Assembly: GCA_945897475.1 (NCBI GenBank) | Contig: CAMDFL010000022.1 | Location: 1-40,286 of the forward strand | DNA length: 40,286 nucleotides | Source: Bordetella parapertussis | Lineage (GTDB): Bacteria; Pseudomonadota; Gammaproteobacteria; Burkholderiales; SG8-39 | Reading direction: 5' to 3' | Shown here: positions 1 through 10,131 of the stretch, one piece after another | Layout: each line of letters begins with the position of its first letter | How positions within the stretch are numbered: position 1 is the first letter of the stretch | Position numbers and translations under genes: made by a program | Notes under the pieces: generated by a model | Database searches by the model: none | Seen by the model: the letters and a program-made list of their open reading frames with translations, nothing else | What the model was told of the DNA's origin: nothing

Positions 1-63
1 CGCGCTGATACTTATGGCAGACCGCTCTGATATTTATAGTAGACCGCTCTGATACTTATTGGA
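1..63. repeat. Degenerate 22-bp tandem repeat, 3 copies
   Basis: Three consecutive units of 20–22 bp share the core CCGCTCTGATACTTAT, starting near positions 1, 21 and 43. The first unit is cut by the window edge or has diverged at its 5' end. The array lies upstream of the COG0523 GTPase gene. It is one of several arrays in this window whose units are unrelated to each other. No known operator is recognised in it. Confidence 0.7.
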
Positions 64-85
64 TTGGCCATTCAGGCAGACGTGT

Positions 86-124
86 ACGGAATGCAAGCAC
101 GGAACGCAAGTACGGAACGTAAGC
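86..124. repeat. 13-bp tandem repeat, 3 copies
   Basis: Three 13-bp units occupy 86–98, 99–111 and 112–124, with consensus ACGGAACGYAAGC. Each differs from the consensus at one or two positions. The array ends 17 bp before the chosen ATG of the GTPase gene and just upstream of its ribosome binding site. A longer open frame runs through it, but that part has no similarity to the family and is treated as non-coding. Confidence 0.75.
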
Positions 125-141
125 TTTCCGGGGAGATTGGG

Positions 142-1131
142 ATGGAACAGGAAAATATGGTGCCGGTCACGATCCTGACGGGATTTCTCGGCAGTGGCAA
201 GACCACGCTCTTGAATCGAATACTTAAGGAGGATCACGGCTATCGCATCGCGGTGATCGAAAATGAATTCGGCGAGGCGGGCGTGGATAGCGACATTTTG
301 CTCAACAGTGGTGAGGAGCAGATCGTCGAGATGAACAATGGCTGCATTTGCTGCACCGTTCGCGGTGATTTGATTCGCATTCTGTCCGACCTGCGTGAGC
401 GGCGTGATTCCGGCAAGCTGAAATTCGACCGTGTCGTGATTGAGACCACAGGCATGGCTAATCCCGGACCGGTTGCGCAAACTTTCTTCCTCGACGAGTC
501 GATCGGTAACTATTATTTGTTGGATAGTGTGCTGACCCTGGTTGATGCGAAGCACGCGCAAAAGCAGTTGGATGATTTCAACGAAGCCCAGGAACAAGTG
601 GGATTCGCCGATCGAATTTTGTTGAGTAAGACCGATTTAGTGACCGACGAGGAGCAAGAGGCGCTGCGACGGCGTCTGGTGCGTCTCAATCCACGCGCGC
701 CAATTCGGAAAGTTCATTTTGGCAATGCGCCGGTGGGAGAGATTCTCGATATCCGCGGCTTTAATCTGAATGCAACATTGGAAATCGACCCGGATTTCCT
801 GGAGGATGCCGAACACGATCATACGGAGCACGTGCGATCCTTCGTGTTTCGATCCGACCGGCCGTTTGATGGGGTAAAGCTGGAGGAATTTCTGTCTGGG
901 CTAACGCAGGTCTACGGCCCCGATATGCTTCGTTACAAAGGTGTGCTATACCTTAAGGATAATGCGCACCGGGTGGTATTCCAGGGTGTTCACCAGTTGA
1001 TGGGGGGCGACATGGGAAAAGCCTGGGATGCAAATGATAAGCGCGAAAGTGTTATGGTATTTATTGGGCGAAATCTGCCGGAAGATTTGTTTGTAAAGGG
1101 TCTTGAGCAATGTCTCGAATCAGCACAGTAA
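142..1131 (+). CDS. COG0523 (CobW/YeiR/YjiA-type) G3E GTPase, putative metal chaperone
   Basis: A 329-residue G3E-family P-loop GTPase. The Walker A motif GFLGSGKT is at about residues 14–21. The family's metal-binding CxCC motif (CICC) is at 68–71, and a guanine-specificity SKTD motif lies near the middle. A short His/Asp-rich stretch (EHDHTEH) precedes the C-terminal CobW_C-like domain. Members hydrolyse GTP in the cytoplasm to load or traffic metals, usually zinc, onto client proteins; the client here is not known. The ATG at 142 was chosen because GGGGAG lies about 7 nt upstream and the family similarity begins there. The 3' end overlaps dksA by 22 bp, so the two are probably translated from one message. 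A zinc-related role is inferred from the family and from the Cys-poor DksA next door. Confidence 0.88.
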   Translation: MEQENMVPVTILTGFLGSGKTTLLNRILKEDHGYRIAVIENEFGEAGVDSDILLNSGEEQIVEMNNGCICCTVRGDLIRILSDLRERRDSGKLKFDRVVIETTGMANPGPVAQTFFLDESIGNYYLLDSVLTLVDAKHAQKQLDDFNEAQEQVGFADRILLSKTDLVTDEEQEALRRRLVRLNPRAPIRKVHFGNAPVGEILDIRGFNLNATLEIDPDFLEDAEHDHTEHVRSFVFRSDRPFDGVKLEEFLSGLTQVYGPDMLRYKGVLYLKDNAHRVVFQGVHQLMGGDMGKAWDANDKRESVMVFIGRNLPEDLFVKGLEQCLESAQ

Positions 1132-1688
1132 AAACGGCGGCGAACGCCCAGTCGGCGAGCGTCACGCCTAAATCCACGGCGATGGCAGAAAAAGCAACAG
1201 TATCTGCGCAGCCTATGAACGCCGCCGCGCAATCGCGGGGTGCCGAGCCTGTACGGCGTACGCCTGAACGGGTGGCCAAAAACGGCTTGAGCGAGTCGGC
1301 GCTGCGCAAATCGCCTGTGGCGGAATACATGAGCGCCGAACACCTGTTCTTTTTCCGGGAAATTTTGGTCGAAAACCAGAAAGAGCTGATTGAGAACGCC
1401 GGGGTGACCTCCGAGCACCTTCGTGAACACGAAGTAGAGCCAGATCCAACGGATCAGGCGACAATCGAAGAGGAATACGCGCTGGAACTGCGTGCGCGTG
1501 ACAGGGAACGCAAATTGCTCAAAAAGATCGAACAGTCATTGCGCAAAATCGACGATGGCAGCTACGGCTGGTGCGAAGAAACCGGTGAAGCCATTGGAAT
1601 CCCGCGGCTGCTGGCGCGTCCCACTGCGACCCTGACGGTCGAAGCGCAGTCGCGCCGCGAGCTAAAGCAGAAGCTCTACGGCGACTAG
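1110..1688 (+). CDS. dksA: RNA polymerase-binding transcription factor DksA, Cys-depleted form
   Basis: A 192-residue DksA/TraR protein. After a variable Ala-rich N-terminus of about 70 residues come the coiled-coil part ([17 protein letters not shown], with the acidic D-x-x-D-x-A tip) and a C-terminal zinc-finger fold. DksA inserts its coiled coil into the RNA polymerase secondary channel and, with ppGpp, retunes rRNA and amino-acid promoters. In the zinc-finger segment only the first of the four usual cysteines remains (WCEETGE). The other three positions are Thr, Thr and Ala, so zinc binding of the E. coli type is not possible. From memory this form is common in betaproteobacteria. The first ATG lies inside the upstream GTPase gene (22-bp overlap). 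The hslVU genes follow after 73 bp. Confidence 0.9.
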   Translation: MSRISTVKTAANAQSASVTPKSTAMAEKATVSAQPMNAAAQSRGAEPVRRTPERVAKNGLSESALRKSPVAEYMSAEHLFFFREILVENQKELIENAGVTSEHLREHEVEPDPTDQATIEEEYALELRARDRERKLLKKIEQSLRKIDDGSYGWCEETGEAIGIPRLLARPTATLTVEAQSRRELKQKLYGD

Positions 1689-1761
1689 TGCGCGGCTGAC
1701 GCTCGCGTCATGCATATAAGCTCGCGCAGGCGACTCTACTCCTAACCCGATTTTCGGACCC

Positions 1762-2298
1762 ATGGAACAATTCCACGGCACCACCATACTTTGCGCGCGC
1801 CGGGACGGCAAAGTCGCGCTGGGAGGCGACGGCCAGGTCACCTTGGGTAGCATAGTGATCAAGGCGAGCGCGCGAAAGGTGAGGCGTCTCTATCATGATC
1901 GAATCCTCGCCGGATTCGCGGGCGGTACCGCTGATGCGTTTACTTTGTTCGAGCGCTTTGATGCGAAATTGGAAAAACATCAAGGCAATTTACTTCGCTC
2001 CGCGGTGGAGCTTGCCAAGGATTGGCGCACCGATCGCGTGCTGCGCCGGTTGGAGGCGATGTTGGCGGTGGCGGACAAGGAGACCTCGCTCATCATTACC
2101 GGAACCGGAGATGTGCTTGAACCGGAGTTGGGGCTCCTCGCCATTGGTTCGGGTGGCCCGTATGCACAGTCGGCGGCGCGCGCCCTGCTCGAGAACACTG
2201 TATTGCCTGCCGAGGAGGTGGTGCGTAAATCCCTGGAAATCGCGGCTGACCTTTGTATTTATACCAACCGCAGTATCGTCATTGAAACACTCGGATAG
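1762..2298 (+). CDS. hslV: ATP-dependent protease subunit HslV (ClpQ)
   Basis: A 178-residue N-terminal-threonine peptidase of the proteasome fold. It assembles as two hexameric rings capped by HslU and degrades misfolded and regulatory proteins in the cytosol. The short propeptide MEQFHG precedes the Thr-Thr pair, the first of which becomes the catalytic nucleophile. GDGQVTLG, the [10 protein letters not shown] loop and IGSGGPYAQ are all present. Length is normal for the family. It lies 29 bp upstream of hslU, with which it forms a functional pair. I saw no clear sigma-32 promoter in the 73-bp spacer after dksA. Confidence 0.96.
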   Translation: MEQFHGTTILCARRDGKVALGGDGQVTLGSIVIKASARKVRRLYHDRILAGFAGGTADAFTLFERFDAKLEKHQGNLLRSAVELAKDWRTDRVLRRLEAMLAVADKETSLIITGTGDVLEPELGLLAIGSGGPYAQSAARALLENTVLPAEEVVRKSLEIAADLCIYTNRSIVIETLG

Positions 2299-2327
2299 CG
2301 GGCGAAAAACGCTTTTGCAAAATTAAA

Positions 2328-3671
2328 ATGACCGGCTTTTCAAATATGGCCCCGAGGGAAATTGTTCAGGAGCTGGACAAACATATTGTTGGGCAGGCGC
2401 GCGCCAAGCGAGCGGTGGCTATAGCGCTTCGAAATCGCTGGCGCCGTCAGCAGGTGGCCGAACCCTTGCGGCAGGAAATCACCCCGAAAAACATCCTCAT
2501 GATCGGGCCGACAGGCGTTGGAAAGACCGAAATCGCGCGGCGCCTGGCGCGACTTGCCGACGCGCCTTTCATCAAGGTCGAGGCCACCAAGTTCACTGAA
2601 GTCGGATACGTCGGGCGCGACGTGGAAACCATCATCCGCGACCTGGTGGAGCTCAGCATCAAGCAGACGCGCGAAGCCGCGAAGCTGAAGGTTCGCACGC
2701 AGGCCGAGGACGCCGCCGAAGATCGGGTACTGGACGTCCTGTTGCCGCCCGCTCGCGAGACCGGAATGGAACTTGCCGAGCCGCATGCCGGGGAATCTAC
2801 CACTCGGCAGAAATTCAGAAAGAAGCTGCGCGAAGGCGATCTGGATGATCGCGACATCGAAATCGAATTGGCCGCGCCTTCGGCGCAAATGGAAATTCTC
2901 GCGCCGCCAGGGATGGAGGATCTGACTCAACAGATTCAAGGCATGTTCCAGAATATTTCCGGAGGCCGCCGTAAAACCCGGAAACTGCGCATCAAGGACG
3001 CCTACCGGTTATTGGTCGACGAGGAAGCTGCGCGCCTGGTCAATGACGACGATCTACGCGCGCAAGCGGTCGAGAATGTCGAGCAGAACGGCATCGTATT
3101 TCTGGACGAGATCGACAAAATCACTTCGCGTGGCGAAACCAGTGGGGCTGAGGTATCGCGGCAAGGTGTGCAGCGGGATTTGCTGCCCTTGGTCGAGGGC
3201 ACCACGGTAAGCACGAAATATGGGCCAATACGCACTGATCATATATTGTTCGTGGCGAGCGGCGCGTTTCACCTGGCCAAACCCTCGGACCTGATTCCGG
3301 AACTGCAAGGTCGTTTCCCGATTCGCGTGGAGTTGAGCTCGCTCAGTGTCGAGGATTTCGAGCGCATTCTGACCGCGACAGACGCCTGTTTGACGCGTCA
3401 ATATCAGGCTTTGTTGGCCACTGATGGGGTCGAACTGGATTTCACGACCGAGGGCGTCCGCCGTTTGGCCGAGATCGCCTGGTCGGTCAATGAGAAGACC
3501 GAGAATATCGGTGCGCGGCGGCTCTACACTGTGATGGAGCGCCTGCTGGAGGAGGTGTCGTTCGAGGCCGGGCGGCACGACGCCGAGCGCATCGTTATCG
3601 ACGCCGCCTATGTGGATGCGAAACTCAAGGAACTGGCCAGCAGCGAGGATCTGGCGCGCTACGTACTTTGA
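2328..3671 (+). CDS. hslU: ATP-dependent protease ATPase subunit HslU (ClpY)
   Basis: A 447-residue AAA+ unfoldase that feeds substrates into HslV. Visible are the N-terminal [15 protein letters not shown] segment, Walker [16 protein letters not shown] near residue 60, the pore motif GYVGRD, the family-specific I domain (about 105–240), Walker [10 protein letters not shown], and the sensor regions with IGARRL near the C-terminus. The extreme C-terminus (LARYVL) is the tail that docks into HslV. A second in-frame ATG at 2346 would remove six residues; neither start has a strong ribosome binding site. The stop codon overlaps the end of the convergent CWC gene by 13 bp. Confidence 0.97.
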   Translation: MTGFSNMAPREIVQELDKHIVGQARAKRAVAIALRNRWRRQQVAEPLRQEITPKNILMIGPTGVGKTEIARRLARLADAPFIKVEATKFTEVGYVGRDVETIIRDLVELSIKQTREAAKLKVRTQAEDAAEDRVLDVLLPPARETGMELAEPHAGESTTRQKFRKKLREGDLDDRDIEIELAAPSAQMEILAPPGMEDLTQQIQGMFQNISGGRRKTRKLRIKDAYRLLVDEEAARLVNDDDLRAQAVENVEQNGIVFLDEIDKITSRGETSGAEVSRQGVQRDLLPLVEGTTVSTKYGPIRTDHILFVASGAFHLAKPSDLIPELQGRFPIRVELSSLSVEDFERILTATDACLTRQYQALLATDGVELDFTTEGVRRLAEIAWSVNEKTENIGARRLYTVMERLLEEVSFEAGRHDAERIVIDAAYVDAKLKELASSEDLARYVL

Positions 3672-3877
3672 GGGTCGCAGCGGGTCGATTTCGTTGTTGC
3701 GTTTTGTTGCTCGATTAAAAAATCAAGGCAATCGGGGCAATAGCAAGCGGGTCGACACGCGGCTATGACTTGCAGCGACTCTTTGCTCTGACACCAGCAT
3801 TTTCCTGTGGAGGCGCCACAGTCAAAGGGCGCCGCGCAACGCTGGCAGGCAGCGGGGTTAGCTCTTGGCATCGTCAT
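3659..3877 (-). CDS. Cysteine-rich CWC family protein
   Basis: A 72-residue protein with the pattern of the Cysteine-rich CWC family: [11 protein letters not shown], then CWCQS, then CYCPDCL. The eight or so cysteines suggest a small metal-binding or redox-active cytosolic protein; no biochemical role is established to my knowledge. Two start codons are possible, at 3877 and 3871, both inside the 3' end of the anti-sigma gene. The gene therefore overlaps its upstream neighbour by up to 20 nt and is probably translationally coupled to it. It is convergent with hslU and overlaps its last 13 bp. Its place in the ECF operon suggests a link to metal or redox stress, which is inference. Confidence 0.72.
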   Translation of the reverse strand: MTMPRANPAACQRCAAPFDCGASTGKCWCQSKESLQVIAACRPACYCPDCLDFLIEQQNATTKSTRCDPQST

Positions 3878-4061
3878 CGCGGCCGGGGTAGGCATGCAGC
3901 GCTTGGCGCAGGAAGGCCATTTGCCTGGAAACCTTCCTGCATGCGTCGCAAATGCCAAGATGTATGCGCAATGACAGTCGCTCGCCGAAGCGCATGTCTC
4001 TGTCCATGGACTGTGATTGCAGCCGGCTTGCCTCTTTGCAGGTGAGTGTAAATAATCCCAT
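3858..4061 (-). CDS. Soluble zinc-finger anti-sigma factor (zf-HC2 type)
   Basis: A 67-residue protein with an N-terminal TCKEASRL segment and the H-x3-C-x2-C motif HLGICDAC at about residues 34–41. Together these are typical of ZAS/zf-HC2 anti-sigma domains. No membrane segment is present, so it should act in the cytoplasm. Such proteins bind and silence the neighbouring ECF sigma factor until metal loss or thiol oxidation opens the zinc site. It lies 86 bp downstream of the sigma gene, with an intervening 35-bp direct repeat, and overlaps the CWC gene downstream. AGAGG stands about 14 nt before the ATG. The pairing with the sigma factor is inferred from gene order. Confidence 0.8.
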   Translation of the reverse strand: MGLFTLTCKEASRLQSQSMDRDMRFGERLSLRIHLGICDACRKVSRQMAFLRQALHAYPGRDDDAKS

Positions 4062-4080
4062 TTGTCGGCTTACCTCTGTA

Positions 4081-4146
4081 GAACATTACGCGAACGCAGC
4101 TTGCGCATCACGGTAGGACATTACGCGAACGTAGCTTGTTCATCAC
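4081..4146. repeat. 35-bp-period direct repeat between the sigma and anti-sigma genes
   Basis: Two 31-bp copies occupy 4081–4111 and 4116–4146 with four mismatches. Both contain ACATTACGCGAACG and end CATCAC. They fill nearly the whole spacer between the ECF sigma stop and the anti-sigma start, so they would lie in the mRNA leader of the anti-sigma gene. Confidence 0.75.
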
Positions 4147-4147
4147 C

Positions 4148-5818
<1,671 letters not shown>

Positions 5819-5902
5819 AGTCTTGACTTTATCACCACTTATTAAAAAGACATTGAACGACGCTGTATCTTGCGCTAGCAAGCACTTACAAGACGGATTA
5901 AA

Positions 5903-5931
5903 CTCTTCCGCAATCGGCAATTCCGGAAGAG
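5903..5931 (+). promoter_or_regulatory. Inverted repeat covering the slmA ribosome binding site
   Basis: CTCTTCCG (5903–5910) and CGGAAGAG (5924–5931) form a perfect 8-bp inverted repeat with a 13-nt loop. It ends 5 nt before the slmA ATG. The right arm contains the GGAAGAGG ribosome binding site, so the hairpin could mask it, or the palindrome could be a TetR-family operator. Which of these applies is not decided by the sequence. Confidence 0.5.
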
Positions 5932-5936
5932 GCTAA

Positions 5937-6518
5937 ATGGCGGAAAAGCACCCAAGACCCAAGCGTGGCGAAAGGAAGATTCAGATCCTGCAAACGCTCG
6001 TGGAAATGCTCCAGGAACCTAAGGGTGAAAGGATAACCACGGCCTCCCTTGCCGCCCGCCTGGAGGTATCCGAGGCCGCGCTCTATCGCCATTTCGCCAG
6101 CAAGGCGCAGATGTTCGAGGGCTTGATCGAATTCATCGAAAACTCGATCTTTGGCGTGGCGAACAAGATCGCGGCCGAAGAAGAAAACGGCATCAAGCAA
6201 CTGCATGCCTTGGTCGGCATGCTGCTGGGATTCGCTGAGAAGAACCCGGGCATGACACGGGTGCTTACCGGCGACGCACTGGTGCTTGAGGATCAACGGC
6301 TCCAGGCCCGCATCAACCAGTTGCATGATCGAATCGAATCGAGTTTCAAACAATGCCTGCGCATAGCGCTTACCCAAGGACACGAAGAATCGGAACCCAA
6401 TGCGCGCGCGAATCTGATCCTTTGCTATGTCATCGGTCGTTGGCAGCAATATGCCAAAAGCGGATTCAAGCGCTCGCCTATGGAACTCTGGGAGCGGCAG
6501 GGGCGGATGTTGTTTTAA
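5937..6518 (+). CDS. slmA: Nucleoid occlusion factor SlmA (TetR family)
   Basis: A 193-residue TetR-fold DNA-binding protein. The N-terminal helix-turn-helix (ITTASLAARLEVSEAALYRHF, about residues 32–52) is the SlmA form. The later LLGFAEKNPGMTRVLTGDAL and INQLHDRIE segments match SlmA rather than a drug-efflux repressor. SlmA binds chromosomal SBS sites and FtsZ, blocking Z-ring assembly over the nucleoid. GGAAGAGG lies a few nt before the ATG. The gene ends convergent with moeB with a 4-bp overlap of stop codons. Its position after argB is common in betaproteobacteria. Confidence 0.9.
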   Translation: MAEKHPRPKRGERKIQILQTLVEMLQEPKGERITTASLAARLEVSEAALYRHFASKAQMFEGLIEFIENSIFGVANKIAAEEENGIKQLHALVGMLLGFAEKNPGMTRVLTGDALVLEDQRLQARINQLHDRIESSFKQCLRIALTQGHEESEPNARANLILCYVIGRWQQYAKSGFKRSPMELWERQGRMLF

Positions 6519-7270
6519 GGAGTCCTTGGTGCGCAAACCTTGCAGGCCGGGTCTTTTTTCAATCTGACCGAGCGCCAATCCATCTTTAGAGCATCCAGTA
6601 GCAGCAGTCTGCCCGATAAGGTTTCGCCAGCGCCCACGATCAGTTTGATGGCTTCTGCGGCCTGAACCGTGCCAATTATCCCGGTGAGCGGCGCGAATAC
6701 GCCCATCACGGCGCAGCGGGTTTCCTCAAGCTCTGCCTCCTCGGGGAACAGGCATTCGTAGCAGGGGCTCATCGCATGCCTTAGATCGAAAACCGTAACT
6801 TGGCCGTCAAAGCGCACGCCGGCGCCGGAGACCAGCGGTTTTTTAAATCTGACACAGGCCCGATTCACCGCATGGCGCGTGCTGAAATTATCGCAGCAGT
6901 CCAGCACCACGTCCGAGTGTCTGATCGCGTCGTCAAGCGACTGGCCTTCCAGGCGCGCTGAAATGCACTCAAGCTTGGTCTCTGGATTGATTCGCGCGAG
7001 CGTGTCGCGCGCAGAGTCAACTTTCAGCGAATCTACTGCGTTTGTCGCATGCAGGATCTGGCGCTGCAGGTTGGTGAGATCGACTGTATCGCCATCGGCC
7101 AGAACGAGAGTTCCAATTCCAGCCGCAGTCAGGTACATGGCCGCCGGTGATCCCAGTCCGCCCGCGCCGATAACCAAGACACGCGCGTTCAAAAGCCGTT
7201 GTTGCCCTTCAACGCCAATTTCCGTGAGCAGGATGTGACGGGAATAACGCAGCAGTTGCGAGTCGTTCAT
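6515..7270 (-). CDS. moeB: Molybdopterin-synthase adenylyltransferase (MoeB/ThiF/HesA family)
   Basis: A 251-residue E1-like enzyme that adenylates the C-terminal glycine of a ubiquitin-fold sulfur carrier (MoaD or ThiS). Visible are RYSRHILLTEIGVEGQ, the nucleotide-binding GAGGLGSPAAMYL, DxDxVDLTNLQRQ (as DGDTVDLTNLQRQ), the CCDNFSTRHAVN region, two zinc CxxC pairs (CYECLFP near 175 and CKVCAPR at the end), and RCAVMGVFAPLTGIIG. Length is normal for MoeB. ThiF cannot be excluded from sequence alone. No sulfur-carrier gene is adjacent. Confidence 0.88.
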   Translation of the reverse strand: MNDSQLLRYSRHILLTEIGVEGQQRLLNARVLVIGAGGLGSPAAMYLTAAGIGTLVLADGDTVDLTNLQRQILHATNAVDSLKVDSARDTLARINPETKLECISARLEGQSLDDAIRHSDVVLDCCDNFSTRHAVNRACVRFKKPLVSGAGVRFDGQVTVFDLRHAMSPCYECLFPEEAELEETRCAVMGVFAPLTGIIGTVQAAEAIKLIVGAGETLSGRLLLLDALKMDWRSVRLKKDPACKVCAPRTP

Positions 7271-7358
7271 TTTCTACGCCGCCGTGGCGCGGTCTTACCG
7301 GGGTATTGTAAAAATAGCAATATAAATCAGAGGCTTAAATATGATTCGCCAGATAAGC

Positions 7359-8765
7359 CTATTTGCTGGCGGCGGGCTTGACTGGATCACTTGCCTTGAC
7401 CGATTGCGGGCTGGTGACGACTGGCCTGCCCTGAAGAAAGTTGATCGCCTGCAAAAATTGAAAATCCTTGTCCGAGGCAAATTCGAGTGGCGCTGCGGGT
7501 TTTTCATCACCGGCTTTTGGCGCTGCGGGTTGATTGCCTGCTGCTGCCTTGTCCTCCTGGGGATTTGCAAGGTGTTTATCCAGATCGGCTTCACGAGTGC
7601 GGACTGTCGATGCAGTGGGATCTTCGACAATCAAGTCGGGCACGATGCCCTTGGCTTGAATCGATCGTCCTAGAGGCGTGTAGTAACGCGCCGTGGTCAG
7701 CTTGATTGCGGTGTTGTTGCCCAAGGGCATGATGGTTTGCACCGATCCCTTGCCAAAGGTTTGCGTTCCCATGATGGTCGCGCGTTTGTGGTCCTGGAGC
7801 GCGCCGGCCACTATCTCGGAGGCCGAAGCGGACCCAGCATTGACTAGAACCACCATAGGCACGCTTTTTACACCGGCTGGCAGGCCGCGCAGCAGATCAT
7901 CGCCTCGGCCACGAATGTAATCCTCCGGGGAGGCGGTAAATTTGCGTTTTGCGTCCTCGGTTCGACCGTCGGTCGATACGACCAATGCTTTGCTGGGAAG
8001 AAATGCGGCGGAAACACCCACCGCACCGTTTAACAGGCCGCCGGGATCGTTGCGCAAATCGAGCACCAAGCCCTTGAGCGGACCGTCCTTGTACAGCGCT
8101 GTGATGTGCTTTGCCATGGTCTCGACGGTATGCTCTTGAAATTGCGAAACGCGTACCCAGCCATAGCCTGGCTCTATTAGTTTAGATTTCACGCTTTGAA
8201 CGCGAATGACATCCCGTATGAGCGTTACTTCGAACGGGGCGTCGACACCTTTTCTGACAATAGTGATGCGAATTGGCTGCTTGGGTTTTCCGCGCATGCG
8301 TTTGACTGCGTCGTTCAAGCTCATGCCTTTTACCGGCGTGTCATCCAGGCGGATGATCAGGTCGCCGGGCTTCAGACCGGCGCGAAACGCTGGCGAGTCT
8401 TCTATGGGCGATATCACTTTGACAAAGCCATCCTCCATGCCCACTTCAATTCCCAAGCCACCGAACTCTCCCTGGGTACCAACCTGGAGTTCCTTGAATG
8501 CTTCCTGATCGAGATAAGAAGAGTGAGGATCCAGCCCGGAGAGCATTCCATTGATGGCTTCGTTGATGAGCTTCTTGTCTTCGACCGGCTCGACATAGCC
8601 GCTTTTGATGGCGCCGAAAACTTCGGCGAAAGTGCGCAGTTCATCGACTGGCAAGGAAAACCGTCCACCCTCGCGCTGCGCCACCGCGGAAAAATTAAGG
8701 CTGAGCAATACGCCCGCCAAGACGCCCACCAATACCAGGCTGGCTTGTTTGAGTTTAGTGCCCAT
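7359..8765 (-). CDS. ctpA: S41-family C-terminal processing peptidase (CtpA)
   Basis: A 468-residue periplasmic serine protease anchored by one N-terminal membrane segment (ASLVLVGVLAGVLLSLNF). A PDZ domain follows (about 80–165: GGLGIEVGMEDGFVKVISP). The S41 catalytic core carries the serine in VNAGSASASEIVAGALQDH and the lysine in GTQTFGKGSVQT. A Pro/Ala-rich tail of about 70 residues ends the protein. Such proteases trim outer-membrane or cell-wall-modifying proteins. The start was set at 8765 because GGAG lies 8 nt upstream; a nearer ATG at 8771 is only 2 nt from it. In related genomes this gene follows gpmA and envC; here envC is decayed. Confidence 0.93.
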   Translation of the reverse strand: MGTKLKQASLVLVGVLAGVLLSLNFSAVAQREGGRFSLPVDELRTFAEVFGAIKSGYVEPVEDKKLINEAINGMLSGLDPHSSYLDQEAFKELQVGTQGEFGGLGIEVGMEDGFVKVISPIEDSPAFRAGLKPGDLIIRLDDTPVKGMSLNDAVKRMRGKPKQPIRITIVRKGVDAPFEVTLIRDVIRVQSVKSKLIEPGYGWVRVSQFQEHTVETMAKHITALYKDGPLKGLVLDLRNDPGGLLNGAVGVSAAFLPSKALVVSTDGRTEDAKRKFTASPEDYIRGRGDDLLRGLPAGVKSVPMVVLVNAGSASASEIVAGALQDHKRATIMGTQTFGKGSVQTIMPLGNNTAIKLTTARYYTPLGRSIQAKGIVPDLIVEDPTASTVRTREADLDKHLANPQEDKAAAGNQPAAPKAGDEKPAAPLEFASDKDFQFLQAINFLQGRPVVTSPQSVKASDPVKPAASK

Positions 8766-8892
8766 TTTCATTGCTCCTTGCCTTTTGAGAGCGCCAATGC
8801 GCCATACAGCAGGCAGATAGTTTGGGGTCGGGGATTCAGAATGCAAATCGACCTGATTTAGGCCGTCCCATTAGCGTCGTGCTAAGCATTTA

Positions 8893-9177
8893 TCAGGGGT
8901 CAAACGCCTTTCCCTCATGCCTCGATTCAAAGCCATCATGGCTAGATTCAAAGCCATCATGGCTCAATTCAAAGTATAACCCCGATTCCTCGCTGCCACC
9001 GCTGGCGCTAACTGTGGCCACAGAGGCGCCAGCGCGCACCTTGTACCCGATTCCGCGGAGCAGGGATACGTGCTTGCCGTATATATAGTCAGCGCCGTGA
9101 TCCAGAATCAACAGATTGCCAAAGCCGCGCATCCATTCGGCAAAAACGAGGCGTCCTAGGGCAATTCGCCCTCCGGC
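8893..9177 (-). pseudogene. envC: envC remnant: only the C-terminal LytM (M23-like) tail
   Basis: Reading on from the gpmA stop codon, in the same frame, gives about 95 codons matching the C-terminal LytM domain of EnvC: GRIALGRLVFAEW, FGNLLILDHG, then GGSEESGLYFEL, ending KAFDP and a stop. The coiled-coil N-terminal two thirds and any start region are gone. EnvC is normally 350–450 residues; it is recruited by FtsEX and activates cell-wall amidases at the septum. Further decay is visible. The expected Y-M-S-L-Y-G is shortened to YIYG, and the conserved FEL-RHEG segment is expanded by a 21-bp triplication (7 codons per unit). The protein normally ends a few residues later with a Trp motif. 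It could still be translated from an internal ATG at 9132, but would lack the amidase-activating architecture. Confidence 0.8.
8911..8973 (-). repeat. 21-bp in-frame triplication inside the envC remnant
   Basis: Three 21-bp units (8953–8973, 8932–8952, 8911–8931) encode FELSHDG, FESSHDG and FESRHEG on the minus strand. The middle and first units differ at only two positions. The unit is derived from the resident envC sequence, so the expansion arose in place. Confidence 0.85.
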
Positions 9178-9930
9178 TCAAGCACGGGCTTTTCCCTGAT
9201 TGGCGACCGCACGACTGGCGGCCTCAATTTCGGCGGAATCTCCGAGGTAGTAATGCGGCCGCAAAGGCTTGAGCTTAGCGTCCAGCTCGTAGACGAGCGG
9301 ACGCGCCGTTGGGATGTCAAGGTCGATAATTTTTTCGTCGGAAATATTCTCGAGATATTTGACCAATGCCCGCAGCGAATTGCCGTGGGCAACGATGATG
9401 ACGCGCTTGCCTGATGCCACCTGCGGCGCAATCACGCTTTCCCAGTGGGGGACCAATCTCGCCACGGTATCCTTCAAACACTCGGTAAGCGGCATTTCAT
9501 CCTTGTTCAAATGCGCGTAGCGGGGGTCAGAACACGGGCTTCGCGGGTCTGCGGGCAGGAGCTTATCGGGTGGCAGATCGTAACTGCGACGCCAGCGGCG
9601 CACCTGGTCTTCGCCGAATTTCGACGCAGTTTCCGCTTTGTTCAGACCCTGAAGGGCGCCGTAATGGCGTTCATTCAAACGCCAGGACGGATAGACCGGT
9701 ATCCACATGCGATCCATGGCGTCCATTGCAATCCACAAGGTGCGAATGGCGCGCTTGAGCACCGAGGTGTGCGCGAGATCGAAATCGAATCCCGATGCCG
9801 TCAATAGTCGACCGGCTCGGAGTGCCTCTTCGCGCCCGTTATCGGTCAGATCAACATCGGTCCACCCGGTAAATTGATTTGATTTGTTCCACACGGATTC
9901 GCCGTGGCGGAGTAATACAAGCTTGTGCAT
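9178..9930 (-). CDS. gpmA: 2,3-bisphosphoglycerate-dependent phosphoglycerate mutase
   Basis: A 250-residue cofactor-dependent phosphoglycerate mutase interconverting 3- and 2-phosphoglycerate in glycolysis. The phosphohistidine motif [12 protein letters not shown] is at residues 4–15, followed by [22 protein letters not shown], the substrate-lid segment and the second catalytic histidine region [14 protein letters not shown]. The C-terminus VANQGKARA is intact. The ATG at 9930 was chosen because the family starts there; the open frame extends 14 codons upstream into a repeat array. The stop codon directly abuts the envC remnant. Confidence 0.95.
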   Translation of the reverse strand: MHKLVLLRHGESVWNKSNQFTGWTDVDLTDNGREEALRAGRLLTASGFDFDLAHTSVLKRAIRTLWIAMDAMDRMWIPVYPSWRLNERHYGALQGLNKAETASKFGEDQVRRWRRSYDLPPDKLLPADPRSPCSDPRYAHLNKDEMPLTECLKDTVARLVPHWESVIAPQVASGKRVIIVAHGNSLRALVKYLENISDEKIIDLDIPTARPLVYELDAKLKPLRPHYYLGDSAEIEAASRAVANQGKARA

Positions 9931-10040
9931 TGTCAATTGCCCACTCTTCGTCAACTGCCCATCAATCGCCAACGACCTGTCGTTTGCGAACCGCTTTTCG
10001 TCTTCGAACAGCCTCGTCTACGAACAGCCTGCCGTCTACG
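9931..10040. repeat. Degenerate 14–18-bp tandem repeat upstream of gpmA
   Basis: About six units begin TCGTC or TCGCC and continue with (A/T)(A/C)CGAAC-like sequence. Two near-identical 16-bp units, TCGTCTTCGAACAGCC and TCGTCTACGAACAGCC, lie at 9998–10013 and 10014–10029. The array starts right at the gpmA start codon and fills most of the spacer to the divergent rhodanese operon. Confidence 0.6.
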
Positions 10041-10131
10041 ATATACCCGCTACTCTGTGTGTGATGCGGTCCACTATAATATCCGATTCGATATTCACAC
10101 CGGGACCATTTTGAACGAACGACGCCAAAAC

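Noticed and set aside
1710..1761. Sigma-32 promoter before hslV
   Set aside because: I could not find a CTTGAA-type -35 with a CCCCAT-type -10 at suitable spacing.
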